Below, in pieces: positions 27,352-35,195 of a DNA stretch of 64,000 nucleotides. A program made the translations under genes and the position numbers. The notes under the pieces are model-generated. The model ran no database searches, was not told the DNA's origin, and saw nothing but the letters and a program-made list of their open reading frames with translations. The first letter of the stretch is position 1. Each line of letters starts with the position of its first letter. The stretch spans positions 62,001-126,000 of the forward strand of contig NZ_JAQMUE010000079.1 in the NCBI RefSeq assembly GCF_028330985.1, written 5' to 3'. This DNA comes from Roseofilum reptotaenium CS-1145 (GTDB lineage Bacteria; Cyanobacteriota; Cyanobacteriia; Cyanobacteriales; Desertifilaceae).

Positions 27352-27379
27352 TTGCTAAGTTTTACGGAATCGCTATACT
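27352..27379 (+). promoter_or_regulatory. Candidate promoter of the lasso-type operon
   Basis: TTGCTA (27352-27357), a 16-nt spacer and TATACT (27374-27379) fit a sigma-70 type promoter. They lie 67 bp before the first gene of the cluster. Confidence 0.45.
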
Positions 27380-27446
27380 ATGAGCTGAATCCAATTCGCA
27401 CGATAGCTCAATTAAACCATCACTCATTAATTAACCCAAAACTAAG

Positions 27447-27737
27447 GTGGAAATCTCTATTTCTAATCAACAAAACATTACTCTAGCTCCAGATGTCCTA
27501 GTTCAGGAACTCTCTGGAGAATCAGTATTACTAAACCTAAACAGTGAGGAATACTTCGGCTTGGATGAGGTGGGTTCACGGATGTTATCCCTGTTGACGG
27601 ATTCTACTTCAATTCAAGAAGCGAGCGATCGCCTATTGGAAGAGTATGAGGTAGAGCCGGAAAAACTACACCAAGATTTAATTGAACTGATTGAAAATAT
27701 GGTCGATCATGACCTGGTTACTGTGAGTCCAGCGTAA
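27447..27737 (+). CDS. PqqD-like RiPP recognition protein (lasso B1)
   Basis: A 96-aa PqqD-family protein, the RiPP recognition element that binds the leader of the precursor and presents it to the modifying enzymes. Family features are LAPDVLVQELSGESVLLNLN, then the SEEYFGLDEVGSRMLSLL motif, and a helical C-terminus (LHQDLIELIENMVDHDLV). It begins at GTG with no clear ribosome-binding site. It opens the cluster that continues with the cyclase and precursor, which identifies it as the B1 protein. The leader motif it should bind (Y..P.L...G.....T) is present in the 29832 peptide. Confidence 0.85.
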   Translation: MEISISNQQNITLAPDVLVQELSGESVLLNLNSEEYFGLDEVGSRMLSLLTDSTSIQEASDRLLEEYEVEPEKLHQDLIELIENMVDHDLVTVSPA

Positions 27738-27854
27738 AAGTGGCTTCAGGGATCGGGGGCGATCGCCAATTTCTTTTCAATGTGTCATAAGAAGAATTCC
27801 GGAAAATCCTTCAGTTGTGCTATAGTACACTCTGGAAAAATCAAGGCAGATCGG

Positions 27855-27884
27855 TTTACAGTTCAGGCATAGGTGGAGTATAAT
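27855..27884 (+). promoter_or_regulatory. Candidate second promoter, upstream of cyclase and precursor
   Basis: TTTACA (27855-27860), an 18-nt spacer and a perfect TATAAT (27879-27884) lie in the 224-bp gap between the B1 gene and the cyclase. A small stem CTGATTT/AAATCAG follows at about 27909-27924. This could drive the cyclase-precursor part separately from B1. Confidence 0.5.
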
Positions 27885-27961
27885 CAGCTCATTTTAAGTG
27901 GCCAGACTGATTTAAAAATCAGCTAATTACTCCATCTAAACACCATATAGAGGTGAAGAGA

Positions 27962-29848
27962 GTGAGCGGAATCGTAGGAATCGTCAATGCCGATCAGTCT
28001 CCCGTTGACCGGGAGCAATTGGCACAGATGACAGGATATATGACCTTCCGGGGGCCGGATGTCCAGAGAATCTGGGCAGAGGGTTCTGTCGGTTTTGGGC
28101 ATACCCTGCTGAGGACAACTGACGAATCTGCGAATGAAACCCAGCCTCTAACAGTGGATCAGCGGGTATGGATTGTAGCGGATGCACGGGTGGATGGTCG
28201 CAGAGAGTTGATCCGAAGTCTTCAAGACCGAGGAGAATCGGTTAACTTAGATACTCCCGATCCCAATCTAATCCTCCATGCCTATCAGATTTGGGGTATA
28301 GATTGTTTGGATCGCCTGACTGGGGATTTTGCCTTCGCTATCTGGGATAGCCGAGAACAGCGTTTGTTTTGCGCCAGAGATCATTTTGGGGTAAAACCGT
28401 TTTTCTACGCTCATTTGGGCAAAGAATTTGTGTTTAGCAATACGCTCAATTGTGTGAGACTGTATCCGTCTGTATCGGAAAAGCTTAATGATTTGGCGAT
28501 CGCCGATTTTCTCCTATCTGGGTACAACCAAGAAATCGATACCAGCGCCTTTGCGGATATCCAACGGCTACCTGCCGCTCATCGGTTAATCTGGACTCCA
28601 GAGAACTTTAAAGTTGAGAGATACTGGACATTGCCAACCGATGGCTATATCCGGTATAAACGAGACGAAGAGTATGTAGAGCAGTTTTTGGACTTAATGC
28701 GGTTGGCAGTTGGCGATCGACTGAGAACCAATAAAGTTGCAGTTTATATGAGTGGAGGATTAGATTCTACCAGTGCAGTGGCGATCGCCAAAGAACTCCT
28801 CTCTCAAACTTACCCCTCCTACGACCTCAGAGCATACACCACCGTCTTCGATCGTCTCCTCCCCGACGAAGAGCGCTACTACTCCGGTTTAGTTGCCGAA
28901 CATCTGGATATTCCCATCCACTACCAAGTCGCTGATGACCTAGAGTTGTGTAAAGGATGGGAAGATATAGAAGGATGTGCGCCAGAACCGACCTTAATTC
29001 CTTTAGTAAAAAGCAATAAAGAATACTACCAAGCAATGACCTCCCATAGTAGGGTGACTCTCAGTGGTGAAGGTGGAGATGGAGTATTTCACTCAGAAGG
29101 GTCTTATTATTATGGCGTATCTATGATTAGAAAGGGGAAAATCGGAACACTGATACTAGAGATATGGAAATATTGGCAATCTCATAAACATATTCCTCAG
29201 CCCGGTATACGCGCTCGATTGAAAGAGGCTTTAGGAATATCATCATGGACCCCTTCCTATCCGGCATGGCTGAATCCAAGTCTAGAGAAACAGCTAAACT
29301 TAAAAGCAAGATGGAAAAATGTTTACCATCAAGGAAAACTTAAGCCCATAGTTAGTTTTCGTCCTGAAGCCTATGCCATGTTAGTAGAGCCATTTGGCTC
29401 TTATCTATTTGAGAGTTATGACTCAAGTGTGACAGGGTTCCCCACTGAAGTTAGATATCCATATTTTGATCTACGATTAATAGAGTTTTTATTTTCGATC
29501 CCAGTGATTTCATGGATTTTGTTCAAAGAAATATTAAGGGTGTCTATGGTGGGAAAACTACCGGAACCTGTAAGGTGTCGTCCAAAAGCTCCTGCAATGG
29601 GTAATTCTATTAAACTAAGACTCCAACAATTAGAGGACCAATGGGTTGATGAGTTTGATGAAACTCCTCGACTGTCTAACTATGTAAATAAGGCGGTTAT
29701 CCCACGCCTTTGCGGAATGACAGCTCAGAACGGTGAAGCTCTGATCGACCTTCGTCCAATAAGCTTGAACTACTGGCTGCATCAGCTATCATCAATTAAA
29801 ATTGATTCAAAATCAACTCAGGAGGCTCGCTATGTACTCGGAAAATAA
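27962..29848 (+). CDS. Asparagine-synthetase-like lasso peptide cyclase (C protein)
   Basis: A 628-aa Asn-synthetase B homologue. In lasso biosynthesis it adenylates an Asp/Glu side chain and joins it to the N-terminal amine to form the macrolactam ring. An N-terminal glutaminase-like domain starts SGIVGIVNADQSPVDREQLA and lacks the Cys2 needed for glutamine hydrolysis, as is usual in lasso cyclases. The synthetase domain has the ATP-binding motif VYMSGGLDSTSAVAIAKEL and LSGEGGDGVFHSEG. GTG 27962, 6 nt after GAGGTG, is chosen over GTG 27953. Its 3' end overlaps the precursor gene by 17 bp. Confidence 0.88.
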   Translation: MSGIVGIVNADQSPVDREQLAQMTGYMTFRGPDVQRIWAEGSVGFGHTLLRTTDESANETQPLTVDQRVWIVADARVDGRRELIRSLQDRGESVNLDTPDPNLILHAYQIWGIDCLDRLTGDFAFAIWDSREQRLFCARDHFGVKPFFYAHLGKEFVFSNTLNCVRLYPSVSEKLNDLAIADFLLSGYNQEIDTSAFADIQRLPAAHRLIWTPENFKVERYWTLPTDGYIRYKRDEEYVEQFLDLMRLAVGDRLRTNKVAVYMSGGLDSTSAVAIAKELLSQTYPSYDLRAYTTVFDRLLPDEERYYSGLVAEHLDIPIHYQVADDLELCKGWEDIEGCAPEPTLIPLVKSNKEYYQAMTSHSRVTLSGEGGDGVFHSEGSYYYGVSMIRKGKIGTLILEIWKYWQSHKHIPQPGIRARLKEALGISSWTPSYPAWLNPSLEKQLNLKARWKNVYHQGKLKPIVSFRPEAYAMLVEPFGSYLFESYDSSVTGFPTEVRYPYFDLRLIEFLFSIPVISWILFKEILRVSMVGKLPEPVRCRPKAPAMGNSIKLRLQQLEDQWVDEFDETPRLSNYVNKAVIPRLCGMTAQNGEALIDLRPISLNYWLHQLSSIKIDSKSTQEARYVLGK

Positions 29849-29996
29849 GAAAACTATCAAAAGAAACTATCACAGTCCAAATCTGATCAGGTACGGTGAT
29901 GTCAGTCAGTTAACCAAGGCCTCAAGTATTAACTCCAATGTTTTAGACAACTATACTGGTATGCCGGCGGCCCCAAACAATAAAACTGGATTTTAG
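29832..29996 (+). CDS. Lasso-type RiPP precursor peptide
   Basis: A 54-aa peptide with a clear lasso leader: YHSPNLIRYGDVSQLTK fits YxxPxLxxxGxxxxxTx exactly, and SQLTK is the same leader end as in microcin J25 precursor. Cutting after K29 gives a 25-residue core beginning ASSINSNVLD and ending NNKTGF. The only acidic residue in the core is Asp10. Known lasso rings use Asp/Glu at 7, 8 or 9. A ribosome-binding site (GGAGG) lies 9 nt before the ATG. It overlaps the cyclase end by 17 bp and is followed by a 15-bp stem-loop. Confidence 0.85.
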   Translation: MYSENKKTIKRNYHSPNLIRYGDVSQLTKASSINSNVLDNYTGMPAAPNNKTGF

Positions 29997-30032
29997 ATTC
30001 AGTTGGCAAGACTCTCCTCTTGCTAACTGAAT
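29997..30032 (+). promoter_or_regulatory. Stem-loop between precursor and kinase genes
   Basis: ATTCAGTTGGCAAGA and TCTTGCTAACTGAAT (29997-30011 and 30018-30032) form a 15-bp stem with one G-U pair and a 6-nt loop. It starts directly after the precursor stop and its 3' arm includes the first two bases of the kinase ATG. It could stabilise the precursor mRNA and reduce kinase translation. Confidence 0.65.
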
Positions 30033-31050
30033 GGATCGATCAAGACTAAAAAAATCCCGACTTGTGGCATTTTGTTCTTCTGCATTTGGTCTTTTACTAA
30101 ACTGTAACTGTCCCATATCTGGTTTAGTTCCTTTACCTTCCCCAGCAAAAAGTTGTGACGTAGAAGTAAGGCTGGGAATCGAACCCCTATGGTTAAGCCA
30201 AGCCTTACTCAACGTTTCATCAACTCAAAGTGTGAGTTCGATCGCCACTAATACGGGAGAACCCTTGTGGACAGTTCAGCAGCTTCTTAATGGTTCTTAC
30301 TTAAGATTGGTCTATGCCGATCGCACTCAGTTTATCCTAGACTGCAAGGGTACAGAGGTATGGGGAACTTGGCCGGACGAGTTAACATTGGAGGATACAG
30401 CGACCTATTTGCTCGGCCCAGTGATGGGATTGATTTTGCGTTTGCGGGGAGTAACCTGTCTTCATGCCAGTGCGATCGCCGTCGGTAATTGCGCGATCGC
30501 ACTGGTCGGTCGTTCTGGTGCAGGAAAATCCACCACTGCAGCAGCATTTGCCGAACTTGGATATCCTATCCTTTCTGACGATATCGTAGCTTTAGTAGAC
30601 CAAGACCATCAGATTCTAGTTCAGCCAGCTTATCCCCGACTCAGACTTTGGCCCTCTTCTGTAGAAATTCTCTATAACAATCCTGATGCACTTCCTCGCC
30701 TTGTTCCCACTAACCCCAGTTGGGATAAAACCTATTTAGACCTCAATCAAGACCAGTACAAGTTCCAAGATACTCCTCTACCTCTCGTTGGTATTTATAT
30801 ATTAGGCGATCGCACCAGTTCTTCTCCCATGCCTGAGTTAACACAACTCCCCAAAAATAAAGCTCTAATTGATCTGATTGCCAATACCTATGCTAACTTA
30901 CTCCTTGATAAGACCATGCGCGAACAGGAGTTTCACTTTCTCAGCCATACGGTTAATCAAATCCCCGTGTATCAACTGAATGCTCACCCTAATTCTGAGC
31001 ATTTATTCAACATTCCACCTGTGATTTTAGAGAACTTATCCCATGTATAG
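30031..31050 (+). CDS. HprK-like kinase of the lasso cluster
   Basis: A 339-aa HPr-kinase-type protein. Related kinases in paeninodin-type lasso clusters phosphorylate the precursor's C-terminal serine. It has the family N-terminus (SAFGLLLNCNCPISGLVPLP, then VEVRLG). The P-loop is VGRSGAGKSTTAAAFAELGY and the HprK acidic motif is ILSDDIVALV, preceded by HASAIAVG. The ATG lies inside a stem-loop and has no clear ribosome-binding site, so translation is probably weak or coupled. The precursor here ends in Phe, so the phosphate acceptor must differ (core Ser/Thr candidates exist). It overlaps the methyltransferase gene by 8 bp. Confidence 0.82.
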   Translation: MDRSRLKKSRLVAFCSSAFGLLLNCNCPISGLVPLPSPAKSCDVEVRLGIEPLWLSQALLNVSSTQSVSSIATNTGEPLWTVQQLLNGSYLRLVYADRTQFILDCKGTEVWGTWPDELTLEDTATYLLGPVMGLILRLRGVTCLHASAIAVGNCAIALVGRSGAGKSTTAAAFAELGYPILSDDIVALVDQDHQILVQPAYPRLRLWPSSVEILYNNPDALPRLVPTNPSWDKTYLDLNQDQYKFQDTPLPLVGIYILGDRTSSSPMPELTQLPKNKALIDLIANTYANLLLDKTMREQEFHFLSHTVNQIPVYQLNAHPNSEHLFNIPPVILENLSHV

Positions 31051-32191
31051 TATATCGAGTTATGGCTCCATGATTGGCGATCGCACTCGCATGGAAGCTT
31101 ATAATCGAGCTATGAAACAATCGGTTACTCCGGATTCAGTAGTTCTCGATATAGGAACGGGAACCGGAATCTTTGCCCTCCTTGCGTGTCAGCTAGGCGC
31201 AAAAAAAGTTTACGCCATTGAAACGAATCCAGCAATTGAAGTCGGCAAACAGGCCGCAGTTGCTAATGGCTATAGGGATAAAATTGAGTTCATCCAAGAC
31301 CTATCGACTAACGTTAAATTACCCGAATTAGCTGATGTCATTATCTCTGACTTGCGGGGAGTTTTACCTTTATTTCAGCAACATATTGGCTCATTAGCTG
31401 ATGCGAGAACGCGGTTGTTGCGTCCCGGAGGTGTGTTAATTCCCCAACAGGATAACATTTGGGTGAGTGTGGTAGAAGCACCCAATTGGTGGAACACAAT
31501 TAACGATCCTTGGGATAAATATTGTTATAGTTTCAACATGGATGCAGCGAAAAAAAACGTCAATAATATTTGGGGGAAAGGCTGGGTTATGCCTTCTCAA
31601 TTATTGGTACAACCGCAACTTTGGGCAACGTTAGATTATAGAACCATTGAAAATCCTAATGTGGGCAATCAAATGATTTTTGAACCCTCTCGGAGTGGGA
31701 CAGCCCACGGATTGAGTGTATGGTTTGATGCAACGTTGATTGAGGGAGTTGGATTTTCGACGGCTCCAGGAATGCCAGAATTGATTTATGGGACAGGGTT
31801 TTTCCCATTTTTAGAGCCGGTTGAAATTCGTTTAGGCGATACAATTTCCGTTAATTTACAAGCCAATTTAGTAAACAATAGCTATATCTTCCGTTGGGAT
31901 ACCCAGGTATGGGAACAAGGAAAGGAAAGCCAGTGTAAGGCTCAGTTTAAGCAATCTACCTTTTTTGCCCAATCCCTTTCTCCTCAGCAGTTACGGAAGC
32001 AGGCAGGGACTTTTGTCCCCCAGTTGAATCAAGAGGGTAAGATAGTGCAATTGGTTTTAGAGTCTATGGGGCAAGGAAAATCGGTGAGCGAGATTGCACA
32101 AATGTTAATGGAGCAGTTTCCAGGAGCATTTTCTACGCCGAAAGAGGCTCTAACGCGGGTAGGGCAATTATCAACAGTGTACAGTGAATAG
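31043..32191 (+). CDS. PRMT-like SAM methyltransferase with C-terminal winged-helix/PqqD-like region
   Basis: A 382-aa protein related to arginine N-methyltransferases. The SAM site is VLDIGTGTGIFALLACQLGA, and the PRMT-like core shows ADVIISDLRGVLPLFQQH and LRPGGVLIPQQDNIWV. The classical PRMT 'double-E' loop is not obvious (an Asp-Leu-Arg occupies the first position), so the substrate may not be arginine. The tail (about 320-380, KIVQLVLESMGQGKSVSEIA, then LMEQFPG) looks like a PqqD-type helical domain. Position inside the operon, overlapping the genes on both sides, says it modifies the peptide. Confidence 0.75.
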   Translation: MYSISSYGSMIGDRTRMEAYNRAMKQSVTPDSVVLDIGTGTGIFALLACQLGAKKVYAIETNPAIEVGKQAAVANGYRDKIEFIQDLSTNVKLPELADVIISDLRGVLPLFQQHIGSLADARTRLLRPGGVLIPQQDNIWVSVVEAPNWWNTINDPWDKYCYSFNMDAAKKNVNNIWGKGWVMPSQLLVQPQLWATLDYRTIENPNVGNQMIFEPSRSGTAHGLSVWFDATLIEGVGFSTAPGMPELIYGTGFFPFLEPVEIRLGDTISVNLQANLVNNSYIFRWDTQVWEQGKESQCKAQFKQSTFFAQSLSPQQLRKQAGTFVPQLNQEGKIVQLVLESMGQGKSVSEIAQMLMEQFPGAFSTPKEALTRVGQLSTVYSE

Positions 32192-34010
32192 AATAATGGC
32201 GATTATCGCTGCGATCGCCTCCCGCTTTCAACGGTTACTCTATCTCAGAAAAGCGGTACAGTTGGTTTGGGAGAGTACTCCCAAGTTAACACTAACGAAT
32301 ATCGCCTTAGTTGGTCTCCAATCCGTTTTACCCCTCATTTCCCTATACCTCACCAAACTAATTATCGATCGCATCACCGAAGGCATTTCCACTCCCCAAA
32401 CCTCGCTAAAACCGGTATTTGTGCTAATTGCCATTGCTGCATTGGTGGCGATTCTTGCTGACGGACTGAGATCCTTAGCCGGATGGGTAAGTGAAGCGCA
32501 ATCTCAAATCGTTACTGACTACGTGCAGAATCTGCTTCATGCCAAGTCCATTGAAGTAGATTTGGAATACTACGAAAATGCCCAATATTATGATGTACTT
32601 CATCAGGCACAGACCGAGGCATCTTACCGTCCACCTTTAATTTTAAACCGACTCATCCAATTAGGCAATAGTAGTTTATCTCTGGTAGGTATCGGCATTC
32701 TACTGTTTTCTTTGGATTGGGCGATCGCCCTTATCCTCGTAATAGCTGCTATCCCCGTTTTTCTGGTTCGGCTAAAATTTTCCCAACAGCTTTATTATCA
32801 ATGGCAACAATGGACTCCCCAAGAACGCATGGCGTATTATTATAGTACACTAATCACCCAAGTCGATCATGCCAAAGAACTTCGCTTATTTGACTTAGGA
32901 AAACTATTTCAACGACGTTTTAACACGCTCCGTCAAGGCATTCGTCAGCAACGTATTTCCCTATCTGCGCGTCGTTCATTTGCCGAAAGTATCACCCAAA
33001 GTAGTGCAACCCTAGCCGTTTTTACCGCCTTTGCCCTGATGGCAGATCGGGCATTAACGGGTGCAATTACCATTGGCTCTTTAGTAATGTACTATCAAGC
33101 GTTTCAGCGAGGACAAACCTTACTGAGGGAGAGCTTAAGTTATTTAGCTTCTTTGTATGAGAATAGTCTATTTCTCTCCACGTTTTATCAATTTCTTGAC
33201 TTAACAACAACTATTAGAGAGCCATCTCATCCCGTTCGACTGCCGGCTATGATTGAAGGCAAAATAGAATTTGAGCAGGTCAGTTTTTCCTATCCCCGGA
33301 GTCAACGCTCCGTTCTAGAAGATGTTCACTTTACGATTGAACCCGGAGAAACGATCGCTATTGTGGGGGAAAATGGGGCAGGAAAAACCACGCTGATTAA
33401 ACTGTTGTGTCGCCTGTACGATCCGACTGCTGGCACAATTCGCTTAGATGGGGTTGATCTGCGCGATTTATCCCCCACACAGGTAAGAAAGCAGATTAGT
33501 ATTGTCTTTCAAGATTATGCCCATTACCATTTAACGGTGCAAGAGAATATTGGTGTTGGAGATATTCAGCACTGGGATAATTTAGCCCTAATTAAGCGAG
33601 CGGCTGAATTAGCTAAGATTCAGGATGTTATTATGCAATTGCCCCAAGGATATGATACGATTTTAGGCAAGCAATTGATTAATGGAGAAGAACTGAGTAT
33701 TGGTGAATGGCAGAAAGTGGCGATCGCGCGGTCTTTCCTGCGTCAAAATCACCCCATTTTAATCTTAGATGAACCCACTAGCGCCTTAGATCCGCAAGCA
33801 GAAGCAGAAATCTTAGAACAGTTGAATCAATTGACGCAAAAACGAACGTCTATTATCATTAGTCATCGTCTCTCAACCGTAAAATTTGCTGACCGAATTC
33901 TAGTTTTAAAAGAGGGTAAAATTGTGGAGACAGGAAATCACAGGCAATTAATGGAAAAATCTGGGATTTATGCAACACTTTTTAATACTCAAGCTCACTA
34001 TTATCGATAA
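32184..34010 (+). CDS. ABC transporter of the lasso cluster (D protein)
   Basis: A 608-aa half-transporter with a fused membrane domain and ATPase, expected to export the mature peptide. Five to six membrane helices occupy residues about 25-330. The nucleotide-binding domain has Walker A IVGENGAGKTTLIKLLCRLY, signature LSIGEWQKVAIARSFL, Walker B HPILILDEPTSALDPQ and the H-loop IIISHRLSTVKFADRI. There is no N-terminal C39 peptidase, so it does not remove the leader. GTG 32184 overlaps the upstream stop; ATG 32196 is an equally plausible start. Confidence 0.88.
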   Translation: MNRIMAIIAAIASRFQRLLYLRKAVQLVWESTPKLTLTNIALVGLQSVLPLISLYLTKLIIDRITEGISTPQTSLKPVFVLIAIAALVAILADGLRSLAGWVSEAQSQIVTDYVQNLLHAKSIEVDLEYYENAQYYDVLHQAQTEASYRPPLILNRLIQLGNSSLSLVGIGILLFSLDWAIALILVIAAIPVFLVRLKFSQQLYYQWQQWTPQERMAYYYSTLITQVDHAKELRLFDLGKLFQRRFNTLRQGIRQQRISLSARRSFAESITQSSATLAVFTAFALMADRALTGAITIGSLVMYYQAFQRGQTLLRESLSYLASLYENSLFLSTFYQFLDLTTTIREPSHPVRLPAMIEGKIEFEQVSFSYPRSQRSVLEDVHFTIEPGETIAIVGENGAGKTTLIKLLCRLYDPTAGTIRLDGVDLRDLSPTQVRKQISIVFQDYAHYHLTVQENIGVGDIQHWDNLALIKRAAELAKIQDVIMQLPQGYDTILGKQLINGEELSIGEWQKVAIARSFLRQNHPILILDEPTSALDPQAEAEILEQLNQLTQKRTSIIISHRLSTVKFADRILVLKEGKIVETGNHRQLMEKSGIYATLFNTQAHYYR

Positions 34011-34028
34011 CGCTTCTTCTTCCTAAAC

Positions 34029-35195
34029 ATGCGTCTTGAACATGAACTCATCTTGAACTGCGCTCGCACGTATCATTCTGGCGAAAATCAAGAGAAAATT
34101 CTAGAGCTACTGTCAAGGAATTTAAATTGGGATGATATTCTCTATTTAGTTAGCTATCATGGATTAATCCCTCTATTTTACTGGACGATTAAAGAGTTTA
34201 AAGATCGAGTTGATATTGCTTTTTTTGAAGTCATCCATAGCGAGTTTAAGCAAAATGCCTGCCGCAACTTATCCCTAACACAAGAACTGATTAAAATCAT
34301 TCGACTTTTTGAGAGACAAAATATCCCAGTTTTGGCGTTTAAGGGGCCGGTTTTGGCTGAAATTGCTTATCAAAATTTGGGATTGAGGCAGTTTTTGGAT
34401 TTGGATATTCTAATTCCTGAAGAGGCGGTAGCTCAAGCCTCACAAACCCTGATTAAACAGGGGTATTTACCCCAATTTGAGTTTAAGGGATGGCAAGAAC
34501 ATCAGTATACCCAAATTCGCCCAGAGCATAATTTCTATTCCCCCCAAAAAGAGGTGCATCTGGATTTGCATTGGTCTTTGATCTCTTCGGCGCTCTCATT
34601 TCATGAAAATCCCCAATTGATTTGGGAAGATGAAAACTATCAAGATCGAGTGCAATTGGCGAATCAAACCCTTCTTACCCTCTCTCCAGAAGCCTTATTG
34701 TTATTTTTATGTGTTCATGGGGCTAAACATGATTGGTCTCATTTATCTTGGGTTTGTGATATTGCGGAACTCTTAAATCGATATCGGGATTTAGATTGGC
34801 AGTGGATCGATCGCCAAATGGGTCATTTGGGTACTCAAACCATGTTAGAGCTAGGCTTATGGTTAGCCTACCACTATTTAGATGCTCCAATTCCTGAACA
34901 GTGGAGGACTCACTTAGCCAATAATCGCAAGATTCAGGACATAGCCAGATTAGTAGAGGAACAATGGTTTAACCTCAGATCTGATACAGATAGTTTCAAG
35001 TTAATGGGACAGATTTATGTGCAAACTATGGATTCATGGCGCGATCGCCTCTGGTATTGGTTTGACTATGTAGCAACCCCTACCCCTCTAGAGTGGGAAA
35101 TACTCCCCTTACCCTCCGGGTTGTTTTTCTTTTATTATCCTTTTCGCCTGCTACGTTTGCTCTGGAAATATCGGCCTCAGTCGCGGAAGGATTAA
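34029..35195 (+). CDS. Nucleotidyltransferase-family protein of the lasso cluster (N protein)
   Basis: A 388-aa protein of the uncharacterised nucleotidyltransferase family often found in RiPP and lasso clusters. The nucleotidyltransferase core is PVLAFKGPVLAEIAYQNLGL, then RQFLDLDILIPEE, with the paired acids in DLDI and a further motif VHLDLHWSLIS. A helical C-terminal half contains LLLFLCVHGAKHDWSHLSWV. It lies 18 bp after the ABC transporter and is the last gene of the operon, overlapping the next (convergent) gene by 4 bp. Its role in the pathway is not established in the family. Confidence 0.8.
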   Translation: MRLEHELILNCARTYHSGENQEKILELLSRNLNWDDILYLVSYHGLIPLFYWTIKEFKDRVDIAFFEVIHSEFKQNACRNLSLTQELIKIIRLFERQNIPVLAFKGPVLAEIAYQNLGLRQFLDLDILIPEEAVAQASQTLIKQGYLPQFEFKGWQEHQYTQIRPEHNFYSPQKEVHLDLHWSLISSALSFHENPQLIWEDENYQDRVQLANQTLLTLSPEALLLFLCVHGAKHDWSHLSWVCDIAELLNRYRDLDWQWIDRQMGHLGTQTMLELGLWLAYHYLDAPIPEQWRTHLANNRKIQDIARLVEEQWFNLRSDTDSFKLMGQIYVQTMDSWRDRLWYWFDYVATPTPLEWEILPLPSGLFFFYYPFRLLRLLWKYRPQSRKD

